Source of the DNA: an uncultured Bacilli bacterium
GTDB taxonomy: Bacteria; Bacillota_I; Bacilli_A; RF39; UBA660
Reading direction: 5' to 3'
DNA length: 64,000 nucleotides
Assembly (NCBI GenBank): GCA_958413985.1
Contig: CATYVZ010000002.1
Location: 56,581-120,580 of the forward strand
The notes below the pieces were generated by a model. The model made no database searches. It was given only the letters and a program-made list of their open reading frames with translations, and had not been told where the DNA came from. The translations under genes were made by a program, and so were the position numbers. Positions 25,881 to 33,673 of this stretch are shown one piece after another; the first letter of the stretch is position 1; every line of letters begins with the position of its first letter.

Positions 25881-26789
25881 TTAATTATTTAAATCTAACA
25901 ATTCAATAATATTTTTAATTTGATTTAATATCTTATTTTTTATTTCATTTATATCTATTTTTTTATAAACATTTGGTTCAAAGAAATCTTTTTTATTTTC
26001 TAATAAAATACATATTCTGTTATCCATTATATAGATAAACATCTTTAATCCTAAATTACTTTTTATTCTTTTTATTTTTTCAATAATACTAGGTGTTATA
26101 ATATTTGATATATCAATTTTTCTTTCCATAAATATATTAAATTGATTATCAAACTCAATATCATTTGTTTTTGTTTCTTTATATTTTTTGTTACTTAATA
26201 AGCCATCTTTTTTCTTACCTTTAAATGTTTTATCAAATATTTGAATATTGGTTTCTATTTTTTTGTTTGTTTCAATTACTAACCATTGGCCTTTAAACGA
26301 AGTATGATTTCTGCCACTACTTGACTCTTCATATCTTCCTAATTCTTCTACCATTTCAATATCTACAAATTCAAATTTTATATTATTATAACTAGCAGAG
26401 ATATAATCATTAAAAATAATTCCACCTGAAATTTTTATATCTTCCGCTACTTCAATAAATTTTTCAGGCAATAAACCATCGTGGAAGTCATCTTCTGATA
26501 GTTTATATTCAACATTTGTAAAATATTCTTTTAAACAATATAATAAAATATTTTCCTTATATATTTTATTATAAATATCTTTATCTTTCTTTATAACAAA
26601 TATTTTTATAATTGTATTTACAAACAACAACCCTAAAGGCAACATAAAAATTAAAATTTGAAATACATCTGATAAATTATTGCTATTGCATATAATCAAG
26701 GTTAAAAATCCAATGAATATTAAAAATATAATTATAGTTTTTATGTAAATTTTCCTTCTTATTTTTTTTAATCTTTCCAAAAAATCCAT
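25881..26789 (-). CDS. DUF3137-like membrane protein
   Basis: 302 residues. Two N-terminal membrane segments (about 15-33 and 38-58) are followed by a soluble cytoplasmic domain. The order of patches resembles DUF3137: LLPEKFIEVAEDI, YISASYNNIKFEFVDIEMVE, FKGQWLVIETNKK, then EFDNQFNIFMERK and a closing strand-helix region. The function of this family is unknown. In several Firmicutes it neighbours LemA, which here lies elsewhere. The family call is from memory of the motif order and should be treated as likely, not certain. Confidence 0.65.
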   Translation of the reverse strand: MDFLERLKKIRRKIYIKTIIIFLIFIGFLTLIICNSNNLSDVFQILIFMLPLGLLFVNTIIKIFVIKKDKDIYNKIYKENILLYCLKEYFTNVEYKLSEDDFHDGLLPEKFIEVAEDIKISGGIIFNDYISASYNNIKFEFVDIEMVEELGRYEESSSGRNHTSFKGQWLVIETNKKIETNIQIFDKTFKGKKKDGLLSNKKYKETKTNDIEFDNQFNIFMERKIDISNIITPSIIEKIKRIKSNLGLKMFIYIMDNRICILLENKKDFFEPNVYKKIDINEIKNKILNQIKNIIELLDLNN

Positions 26790-26812
26790 ATTTGTTCCTC
26801 ACTAATATATAA

Positions 26813-27199
26813 CTATTTTTTTCTACAACTTAATATAATAGCTATAATAATACTAGGTATAAATGCAAAACCACAAAGAACATATATCAACGTTGATATT
26901 GAACTAATAATAGAACTTTCAACGCCAACTATTCTCAAAGTATTAGAAAATACAGGAAAAACTATCATTGCTATAAATACTAAAACTGGTATAAGCCAAT
27001 ATTTTTTCTTTTTCTTCTTTTTATTATCAATTAATTGTGTAATACCCGTATTCATTTGTGTTTGAGTTTGATTTTCATAAATAGGTTGTCCTGTTTGTGA
27101 ATCATAACCCGTTATTTTATTTGAATTTAATGATGAATCATTAGGCACACCATTACTACCTTGTGATTTTAAATTTATATTATTTTGTTCTTGATTCAT
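26813..27199 (-). CDS. Small membrane protein with the shared N-terminal tail
   Basis: 128 residues. Residues 1-38 or so are nearly identical to the start of the RDD protein at 28662-29279 (MNQEQNNINLKSQGSNGVPN, then SSLNSNKI and GYDSQTG). After a lysine run (about 59-66) come two hydrophobic segments and a short CRKK end. The tail is polar, predicted cytoplasmic and disordered. Promoter and leader are also shared with the RDD gene. Function unknown. Confidence 0.75.
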   Translation of the reverse strand: MNQEQNNINLKSQGSNGVPNDSSLNSNKITGYDSQTGQPIYENQTQTQMNTGITQLIDNKKKKKKKYWLIPVLVFIAMIVFPVFSNTLRIVGVESSIISSISTLIYVLCGFAFIPSIIIAIILSCRKK

Positions 27200-27238
27200 A
27201 TTTTAAACTACCTTTCTACTTTTTCAGTATAACAAACA
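27100..27238 (-). repeat. Direct repeat: shared promoter, leader and N-terminal codons (copy 1)
   Basis: About 95% identical by eye to 29186-29323 across the first 33 or so codons and the leader, including TATACTGAAAAAGTAGAAAG ahead of the ribosome site. Homology stops inside both genes. Confidence 0.8.
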
Positions 27239-27242
27239 ATTT

Positions 27243-28205
27243 TTACTTATATTCATTTATGTATTTTGATAATCTTTCTTGATCTTTATATAGATTAAAA
27301 ATAAATATTTTTTTTAATTTAGTTGTTTCTATAATTTTAGAATTATTCATATTTCCTTCTTTATATTTAGATATGTGAAATACATTCTTCTCAATATCTC
27401 CATAAATTATTAACAAAAATTTATTCTTTTTTATTTTTGCAATATTATAAATTTTATACTTGTTTACATATTTAGTATGTTCTACTTCATCTCTAATATA
27501 TGAATTTTCATATTCTATACAGTCATCTTTAAAAAGTATTAAATCATCTTTGTGCTCTATGCTTAAAAAAGCTATAATTCCTAAACTAATAAATGATAAT
27601 ATAAATGATAAAACCATTAAAACCTTATTATCGATAAAAATTCCTACAAAAGCTGTGAAAATTAAAAGAAATGTAATAATTAATAATGGTATAAAATCAA
27701 TTTTTGCATGAATAAATTTACATTTATCAACTTCATAGATATTATTTTTAATGATATCTAATTTATTTATAATATCATTTTCATTTTCATATTGTCTTGG
27801 TATATTTATATATGATACATACTTTTGATAATTAAATAAATTATCTAGAATATCATTTTCAAAATAACCATATAATTGTATATTTTTTGAGGTAATATTA
27901 TAATTTATTAATTTTAAAACTTTATATTCATTTATAAAATTTTTATTATAATCAATTTTTAGAACAGAATCTTTATTTTTTCTTTTTAAGTTGTCTATGT
28001 GTGATAAAGTTATTATCAAACTAACAAGTCCACCACATAATAAAATTAAAAATAATAATAAATATGTATCATCTTTAGTTGTATAAAATAAATATAAAAA
28101 TACAAAATTCAAAACAATTCCCAAAAGCACTATTTTAAAAAAACTATAACTAAATTTCTCATACTGTTTTTTGAAATTATTTAAATTAAATTTATATTCA
28201 GTCAT
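27243..28205 (-). CDS. Membrane protein of unknown function
   Basis: 320 residues. A membrane pair near the N-terminus (about 20-40 and 48-68) and a second pair in the middle (about 170-190 and 193-213) separate a soluble region with several lysine- and asparagine-rich strands from a C-terminal soluble domain. I recognise no motif. It starts two bases after the preceding gene's stop and follows the same leftward operon order. Very AT-rich codon use, like its neighbours. Confidence 0.65.
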   Translation of the reverse strand: MTEYKFNLNNFKKQYEKFSYSFFKIVLLGIVLNFVFLYLFYTTKDDTYLLLFLILLCGGLVSLIITLSHIDNLKRKNKDSVLKIDYNKNFINEYKVLKLINYNITSKNIQLYGYFENDILDNLFNYQKYVSYINIPRQYENENDIINKLDIIKNNIYEVDKCKFIHAKIDFIPLLIITFLLIFTAFVGIFIDNKVLMVLSFILSFISLGIIAFLSIEHKDDLILFKDDCIEYENSYIRDEVEHTKYVNKYKIYNIAKIKKNKFLLIIYGDIEKNVFHISKYKEGNMNNSKIIETTKLKKIFIFNLYKDQERLSKYINEYK

Positions 28206-28207
28206 TT

Positions 28208-28642
28208 TTACACCTGTTTTGATAATTTGTCCATCTCACTTATTAAATATATTACAGATAAGACATAAGATATTAAAGCTGGTATTATTAATATATTTAA
28301 ATTAATTACTATAAGGAAAAAACCTAATATTGTTAAATCTAAAATCGAATAATTTCTAATTTTTTTATAATTTTCTTGTGTTATATAACTTTTTAATTTT
28401 TTAAAATGGCATATTTTAATTAAATAAGCACTCACAAAAGGCAATATTATATACCAAATCAAACTTAATATGTTTTGTAAAAAAATATTATTTTTCAATA
28501 CTACTTCAAAAAACAATGATGGTGCTAAATCTACTAATATAAGAGTAATTAAATAATCAAAACCTATAATTTCCCTGGCTTTTAGAATTTTCTTTTTTTC
28601 TTCTTTCTTAATTAATTGTGTTTCATTATTATTTTCTTCCAT
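28208..28642 (-). CDS. Small membrane protein of unknown function
   Basis: 144 residues from the ATG at 28642, preceded by AAGGAGGTGATCTTA; the upstream GTG lies inside that site. A charged N-terminus with QLIKKEEKKKILKAREIIG is followed by four hydrophobic segments (pairs around 35-75 and 95-135). No motif recognised. It is probably co-translated with the next gene, whose start is two bases away. Confidence 0.65.
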   Translation of the reverse strand: MEENNNETQLIKKEEKKKILKAREIIGFDYLITLILVDLAPSLFFEVVLKNNIFLQNILSLIWYIILPFVSAYLIKICHFKKLKSYITQENYKKIRNYSILDLTILGFFLIVINLNILIIPALISYVLSVIYLISEMDKLSKQV

Positions 28643-28661
28643 TAAGATCACCTCCTTAAAT

Positions 28662-29279
28662 TTATAAATTCTTTTTTACTACAACATGTCCCAATATTAA
28701 ATCATGTAGTGATTGTTTTTTTTCTGTACAACACATAACAATTATGGTTACAATTAAACCAAACGGAAAACACAAAGTTATATATTTTAACAACATTCTT
28801 AAAAAACTTTGTCCAAAAGTTAAATAATTCCCTTGTTTATTTAAAACAACCATATTTCTTTTCAATTTGCCTTTTGTTGCATGTTTGTTTGATGCATCAC
28901 CAAACAAAGCATAAATGGGTTGTCCCAATATCATAAATAATATTGGTCCGGCCACTTGAAATAATCCTAAAGTAGTATAAAAAGAACTTTCCCCCATACC
29001 ACTTGCATCTAAACCAACTCGTAAAATAGTCATTAGACAAAATCCTAAAACCGCAAACCACCAAATTTGTAAAACATCCCTAAATGTTGCTCCAAGTCTT
29101 TCCCAAAAAGTAGCATATCTTACATTTTGAACTTGATTATTTATATTGTTTGTCCCATATAATAGGGCACCTGTTTGTGAATCATAACCCATGATTTTAT
29201 TTGAATTTAATGATGAATTATTAGGCACACCATTACTACCTTGTGATTTTAAATTTATATTATTTTGCTCTTGATTCAT
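28662..29279 (-). CDS. RDD family membrane protein with the shared N-terminal tail
   Basis: 205 residues. After the polar tail shared with the 26813-27199 gene comes an RDD domain: RYATFWERLGATFRD at its start, three or four membrane segments, HATKGKLKRNMVV in the loop, and KKQSLHDLILGHVVVKK at the end. The canonical Arg-Asp-Asp residues of the first helix are only partly kept (RLGA, RD). RDD proteins are thought to be small transporters or membrane factors; their roles are varied. First gene of the leftward operon. Confidence 0.8.
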   Translation of the reverse strand: MNQEQNNINLKSQGSNGVPNNSSLNSNKIMGYDSQTGALLYGTNNINNQVQNVRYATFWERLGATFRDVLQIWWFAVLGFCLMTILRVGLDASGMGESSFYTTLGLFQVAGPILFMILGQPIYALFGDASNKHATKGKLKRNMVVLNKQGNYLTFGQSFLRMLLKYITLCFPFGLIVTIIVMCCTEKKQSLHDLILGHVVVKKNL

Positions 29280-29323
29280 TTTATCACACTACCTTTCTAC
29301 TTTTTCAGTATAGCATACTTTTT
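29186..29323 (-). repeat. Direct repeat: shared promoter, leader and N-terminal codons (copy 2)
   Basis: Partner of 27100-27238. The leader here reads TATACTGAAAAAGTAGAAAG followed by GTAGTGTGATAAA and the ATG. Confidence 0.8.
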
Positions 29324-29340
29324 AGAAAAATACAACATAA

Positions 29341-29400
29341 TTTTCTAATGTATTATTTATTTTAATTTTCTAATGTATCATTTATTTTTCTGATGTATTA
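29341..29400 (+). promoter_or_regulatory. Three tandem operator-like repeats ahead of the ribbon-helix-helix gene
   Basis: The unit TTTTCTAATGTATTA occurs at 29341, 29366 (one change) and 29386 (one change), spaced 25 and 20 bases. They cover the region where the promoter of the small DNA-binding protein must lie, the usual layout for autoregulation by such proteins. Confidence 0.6.
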
Positions 29401-29424
29401 AAATGAATATAGAGAGGTGATATA

Positions 29425-29592
29425 GTGAAATTTGTTCCAAAGAAAACAAAAGAAAAAGACCCATCAACCTATAAAACCTTATATTTAAAGGAAAGTTTGG
29501 TTAAAGATATAGAAAAAATAGCTAAAGAAAATGATACTTCTTTTAATAATGTCGTTGTAAGTATGATAGAAACTTGTTTAAAAATGAAATAA
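29425..29592 (+). CDS. Ribbon-helix-helix (Arc/CopG-like) DNA-binding protein
   Basis: 55 residues, GTG start at 29425 behind GAGAGGTGAT. The layout is that of a ribbon-helix-helix repressor: a basic N-terminus, the strand YKTLYLKES, then helix A (LVKDIEKIAKEN), a turn (DTSFN) and helix B (NVVVSMIETCLKMK). Such proteins bind as dimers to tandem sites and often regulate their own gene. Three repeats lie directly upstream. It is the only plus-strand gene in the block 25.2-32.9 kb. No partner toxin is found beside it, so an antitoxin role is unsupported. Confidence 0.8.
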   Translation: MKFVPKKTKEKDPSTYKTLYLKESLVKDIEKIAKENDTSFNNVVVSMIETCLKMK

Positions 29593-29848
29593 ATTTTAAT
29601 AATTTACTTCATTTTTTTAAAACAATAATGTATAATTAATATAGTTATTACTACCTAAATATTTGTGTCTAGTGGTTGTTGTACTTCCGCCGAAATGATT
29701 TTGTTCGAACTATTCGGACGTTGATATATAAGATCAATCGAAAGATTGATTTTTTTGTTACAGAAAAAAATCAACCCACTAGTAACTTTGATACTTGTGT
29801 CAAAATACCTAGAGGGTTAAATATTATATGATAGAAAAGTATTATTAT
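29593..29848. other. Non-coding convergent gap with a structured segment
   Basis: No gene. At 29669-29782 an outer stem (CTAGTGG 29669-29675 with CCACTAG 29776-29782) encloses several inner hairpins. One is a terminator-like ATCAATC-GAAA-GATTGAT with six T (29733-29756). Another is an 11-base-pair hairpin (29746-29756 with 29764-29774) that uses the same bases, so the two cannot form at once. Confidence 0.5.
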
Positions 29849-30727
29849 TTATGTCTTAGACTTTTTAATATTATTATAAACTATATAAAACATCATCATT
29901 CCAAAAGTACATAGAATTAAATCATCTATATCAAATACGCCAACTTTAAAGATAAATTGAGCCAGTTCCAATAATAATATTATTGTAAATGATAGCACAA
30001 AATTAATTAACAATTTGTTTACTTTGAATAATTCTATTATGAAATATTCAAGAGGCATAAAAACTAATAGATTTCCCAATATATTAATTATAATTGAATA
30101 GGTGCTACTATTATTAAATATTTCTATTATCGATTTAAAAGGGATTAAATTATAACTCTCAACACTACTATATCTAGCAAATAATCCCATATTAAAAATC
30201 AATATTATATAATATATAAATACAACAATTTGAGAAAACCGTGTTACTTTCTTTTTATCATTAATTTTTTCAACATAGTTATTTCCATATATTTTATTAC
30301 CGATAATTATAAAAATAGAAGCAATTACAACAATAAATAGTCTAACAAAATAATTTAATTCAATATTAGGGTCATATTCAAATCTTAAATAAAGCAAAAA
30401 TGACAAGATTGATAATATATAAAAGGATACTACAATTTTAAATTGAATATTAAATTTATTCTTTTTTGTACTTTCATTATACTCAAGAAGTTGTTCGATG
30501 TTATTTTGTGTTTTCTTATTTTCTTCTCCATTTAATAATTCTGATACTTCAATATTTAATTCTTTAGATAATGGAAGAAGTAAAGATATGTCCGGTGTAC
30601 CTCTACCAGTTTCCCATCTTGAAACTGCTTTTTCAGTAACAAATAATTTTTCAGCAAGTTCATCCTGAGTAATTCCTAATTCTTTTCTCTTTAGTTTTAT
30701 AAAATTAGAGATTTTATTTAAATCCAT
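29849..30727 (-). CDS. XRE-type HTH regulator fused to a VanZ-like membrane domain
   Basis: 292 residues from the ATG at 30727 (GGTGAT just upstream). Residues 5-62 are an XRE helix-turn-helix with LGITQDELAEKLFVTEKAVSRWETGRGTPD split across its two helices. After a linker come about six membrane segments. The last 110 residues resemble VanZ: SYNLIPFKSIIEIF, ILGNLLVFMPLEYF, then LLLELAQFIFKVGVFDIDD. VanZ-like domains are linked to low-level glycopeptide resistance and envelope stress. A membrane-bound DNA-binding regulator sensing the envelope is a reasonable inference. It overlaps the upstream gene by 14 bases. Confidence 0.82.
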   Translation of the reverse strand: MDLNKISNFIKLKRKELGITQDELAEKLFVTEKAVSRWETGRGTPDISLLLPLSKELNIEVSELLNGEENKKTQNNIEQLLEYNESTKKNKFNIQFKIVVSFYILSILSFLLYLRFEYDPNIELNYFVRLFIVVIASIFIIIGNKIYGNNYVEKINDKKKVTRFSQIVVFIYYIILIFNMGLFARYSSVESYNLIPFKSIIEIFNNSSTYSIIINILGNLLVFMPLEYFIIELFKVNKLLINFVLSFTIILLLELAQFIFKVGVFDIDDLILCTFGMMMFYIVYNNIKKSKT

Positions 30728-31355
30728 CTTTATCACCTACCAATTTACAGTTATGAGTTTCTAAAAATGCTTCATATTCATTACGTGTTTTTTCGTTTCG
30801 TTCATTATAAGATATATTTATTATACCATCAATATTCAAGATATCATAATGCTTGCCTATGCTATAATGAAAACTATCCATAGCCCCAGCAGAATATGAA
30901 TATACTTCATAATTATTATCACAATAATAGTGCATACTATCATATATATCATTTCTTTTTTCATCTAAACTTGTACCAAATGTTAGGAAAAAAGCACAAA
31001 ATAAAGGTAGGAAAAATATATATACAAATATTAAAATTAAAATAGAAATAATTTTTATAGAATGCTTTTTCATAAATCCTGTTATACACAATAATATAAT
31101 GTTGGAAAAAGCAAAAAAGCATTGTAATGTATTTTTAGAATATACCCATATTAATAAGTAAACAATAATTATTAAAGTTTTATATTTGATTTTCTTTCTA
31201 AAAATAATTAAAATAATTGCATTTACTATTATTAGTAGAAACATAAATGCTTGATATAATAATCCATAAATTTTTAAACATTCTAAAAACAAGTTATAAA
31301 CTATAAATAGTATTAGCATAGCTAATGCATAATAATCCATAAAATTTTTTCTCAT
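30714..31355 (-). CDS. Membrane protein of unknown function, coupled to the XRE-VanZ gene
   Basis: 213 residues. Five hydrophobic segments in the first 130 residues are followed by a soluble C-terminal domain of about 80 residues (from GTSLDEKRNDI to the end), predicted outside the cell. It has Tyr- and His-rich patches (MHYYCDNNYEVYSYSAG) and two cysteines. No family recognised. Its end overlaps the start of the XRE-VanZ gene, so the pair probably works together, perhaps as sensor and regulator. Confidence 0.65.
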   Translation of the reverse strand: MRKNFMDYYALAMLILFIVYNLFLECLKIYGLLYQAFMFLLIIVNAIILIIFRKKIKYKTLIIIVYLLIWVYSKNTLQCFFAFSNIILLCITGFMKKHSIKIISILILIFVYIFFLPLFCAFFLTFGTSLDEKRNDIYDSMHYYCDNNYEVYSYSAGAMDSFHYSIGKHYDILNIDGIINISYNERNEKTRNEYEAFLETHNCKLVGDKDGFK

Positions 31356-31492
31356 AAAAGTTCCTTCTTTCTAAATCAATCTTATTATAAATATAAAAAG
31401 AAGTCACCCTATGAATCGTAGGATTAAATTTTTTAATTTATTATAACACATAGAAGATGTAGATATCTTCGATATCGTTTAAAATTGATACC

Positions 31493-31533
31493 AAACTGAC
31501 AATTTTTCAGTTTAAAAACGACTTATAATAAGC
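31493..31533 (-). terminator. Possible terminator after the HD/P-loop gene
   Basis: Read leftward, the palindrome AATAAGCGGCTTATT (31519-31533) is followed within a few bases by CGTTTTT and then a second hairpin, AAACTGA/TCAGTTT (31493-31499 with 31507-31513). Both stems are short. Confidence 0.4.
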
Positions 31534-31536
31534 CGC

Positions 31537-32934
31537 TTATTTTAACTTAGTATGATATTTAAGCTTAATGTGCTGTTTTTTTAGTATGTTTTCATCTTTA
31601 TTTATGCCATATTTTTTGCAAAAACAATCGATATATTTCTTTCGTAGCACTGGCATAATTTGTGAAGCTATTTCAACAGCTGCATCATTAAGATCCATAT
31701 TAGAAGTGTCTAATAAAACCATAGAATCTACACTTTCAAAGAATAACCCTAAGTTTGATTTTAAGCTATCATTAAATTCTTCTATGTTTTGTTGATTCAA
31801 AAAGTTTCTTTTTTCTAACGTTAAACTTGATAGATAATCTCTTTTCAATGAAACTAGGGGATCAGCACATGTAATTACTAAAAAGTCGATCAAATCTTTG
31901 GAAATTTTAGAATATTTATCTTTATTAGTATAGTACTGAGTATCGTTCATATCACCTTTTATAAATCTTCTATGATTCCATATTTGTCTATCGTTTATCG
32001 ATCTATCAATTAGAATAATATCTTGATTCTTAGAAAGACTTTGATTTAATTGTCTATGAACTTCCTCAATAATGGCAATATTGCTATCACCTAAGTTCAT
32101 TTGTTTCAATTTTTCTTTAAAATGTTCTTTATAATAATTTGAAGTAGTAAATTCTTCGATCAAACCGACATCAAAACCGCCTTTTTTAAAAAAATCATAT
32201 AGGTTGTTTAGTGTAGTTGTTTTTCCTGTCCTTGGAGTACCAGTAAATTCAATAACAAATGGTTTGGTTAATGAACATAATGATTTTAAGCGTTGTAGTT
32301 CTATTTTTTGAGCATGTAGTTTTTTCAATTTAGCATAATAACCTTGATTATCATGAAAAATAGTATCTTTTAAAAAAGGATCTTCTTTCTTGGCAAACAC
32401 TTTATCTAATATGTCCTTTAATTTTACAAAGATAGGTAAATTTTGATCTTCGTTTGTTATTAAACTATCATAGATGCTAGTATAATACCACTTTTGTTGT
32501 TCTTCTCCTCTTTTAAATGCCGAAAAATCTCTTTTTCCACTTTTTTCAAACTTTAAAAATAAATCTTCTAAATTATTAATCTTATCAGCACATATAACTA
32601 ACTTATCTCGAAGTGGAAGGTTTTTAGTGTTTTCGATCGTATGTTTTTTTCTTTCTTCCCACGATAACGATTTATAGGGTTCCGATGCATTCATAACTAA
32701 AGATGCAATATCACTACCAAATTCTTTTTCTATATCTTTTATTGTATATTTTGTATCTTCGACCACATCGTGTAGATAACCAGCGGCAACGACATTATCG
32801 TCATAACCTAATGATTCTAATAATTGTCCAACACTGATTGGGTGGATAATCATCGGTTTATCAGGTTCACTTTTCCTAAGCTGACCCATATGAGCATTGA
32901 TTGCAAAAGCCATAGCTTTTTCTTTTATATCCAT
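31537..32934 (-). CDS. Alarmone-hydrolase-like HD domain fused to a P-loop NTPase
   Basis: 465 residues. The N-terminal 150 residues have the layout of small alarmone (ppGpp) hydrolases: AHMGQLRKSEPDKPMIIHP (His 31), YLHDVVEDT (His 55-Asp 56) and ICADKINNLEDL (Asp 117), the metal site of the RelA/SpoT hydrolase fold. A helical linker follows. Residues about 226-430 hold a P-loop (GTPRTGKTTT, 232-241), a DRSINDRQIW stretch resembling the DR/lid region of nucleoside or AAA_28-type kinases, and an Arg/Lys-rich loop. The C-terminus is basic. The joint role is unknown; nucleotide signal breakdown tied to a kinase is an inference. It is transcribed alone, divergent from rnhB. Confidence 0.8.
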   Translation of the reverse strand: MDIKEKAMAFAINAHMGQLRKSEPDKPMIIHPISVGQLLESLGYDDNVVAAGYLHDVVEDTKYTIKDIEKEFGSDIASLVMNASEPYKSLSWEERKKHTIENTKNLPLRDKLVICADKINNLEDLFLKFEKSGKRDFSAFKRGEEQQKWYYTSIYDSLITNEDQNLPIFVKLKDILDKVFAKKEDPFLKDTIFHDNQGYYAKLKKLHAQKIELQRLKSLCSLTKPFVIEFTGTPRTGKTTTLNNLYDFFKKGGFDVGLIEEFTTSNYYKEHFKEKLKQMNLGDSNIAIIEEVHRQLNQSLSKNQDIILIDRSINDRQIWNHRRFIKGDMNDTQYYTNKDKYSKISKDLIDFLVITCADPLVSLKRDYLSSLTLEKRNFLNQQNIEEFNDSLKSNLGLFFESVDSMVLLDTSNMDLNDAAVEIASQIMPVLRKKYIDCFCKKYGINKDENILKKQHIKLKYHTKLK

Positions 32935-33037
32935 ATTTTACCTCCACAGACAATAAGGTGTCTTGTTTTATTTTTTATTATATCACATTTCTTAAAATTA
33001 TTATAAAATATGTTATAATGATTAATGGTGAGATATG

Positions 33038-33673
33038 ATGGATTTATACGAATACGAGAATAATTTATATCAAAAAGGTATCAATTATATTGGTGGCGTT
33101 GATGAAGTAGGTAGAGGACCATTGATTGGTCCTGTTGTTGCTAGTTGTGTCGTTTTACCCAAAGGATTTGTTTTAGAAGGGTTAACTGATTCAAAAAAAC
33201 TATCGGAGAAAAAAAGAGATATATTCTACGATTATATTACAAATCATTGTTTAGCTTATGGAATAGGTGTTGTTTCACCTTTGGAAATCGACGAAATAAA
33301 CATTTATGAAGCAAGCCGTAAAGCTATGTTAATAGCGATATCTAAAGTAAGAGAGCAAATTAATCTAGAACACGTTTTAATTGATGCTATGCCAATAAAT
33401 ATCGACATTCCTACCACTAGCATTATCAAAGGTGATGCTAAAAGTATTTCGATTGCTGCGGCTAGTGTTATAGCTAAAGTAACCAGAGATAAGATGATGT
33501 ATGAATTAGATAAAAAATATCCAATGTATGGTTTTGCTAGTCATAAAGGCTATCCTACTAAAAAACATATCGAAGCTATTCATAAATATGGTCTAATTGA
33601 AGGATATCGTAAAACCTATGGACCTGTTAAGGAGGTAATCGATGAAGGTATTAGTAATATCGCATGTAGCTGA
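33038..33673 (+). CDS. rnhB: Ribonuclease HII
   Basis: 211 residues, start ATG 33038 (an ATG three bases earlier is also possible; GGTGAG precedes both). Active-site motifs: GGVDEVGRGPLIGPVVA (Asp-Glu), LTDSKKLSEKKR, LIDAMP (Asp) and the C-terminal SIIKGDAKSISIAAASVIAK with the acidic residue in TRDKMM. It removes ribonucleotides from DNA and RNA-DNA hybrids. A TATAAT (33014-33019) lies immediately upstream, which implies a very short leader. It overlaps the DHH gene by 32 bases. Confidence 0.95.
   Translation: MDLYEYENNLYQKGINYIGGVDEVGRGPLIGPVVASCVVLPKGFVLEGLTDSKKLSEKKRDIFYDYITNHCLAYGIGVVSPLEIDEINIYEASRKAMLIAISKVREQINLEHVLIDAMPINIDIPTTSIIKGDAKSISIAAASVIAKVTRDKMMYELDKKYPMYGFASHKGYPTKKHIEAIHKYGLIEGYRKTYGPVKEVIDEGISNIACS

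Noticed and set aside
29425..29592. Ribbon-helix-helix gene as antitoxin of a toxin-antitoxin pair
   Set aside because: No small partner gene follows or precedes it on the same strand; the tandem sites fit simple autoregulation.
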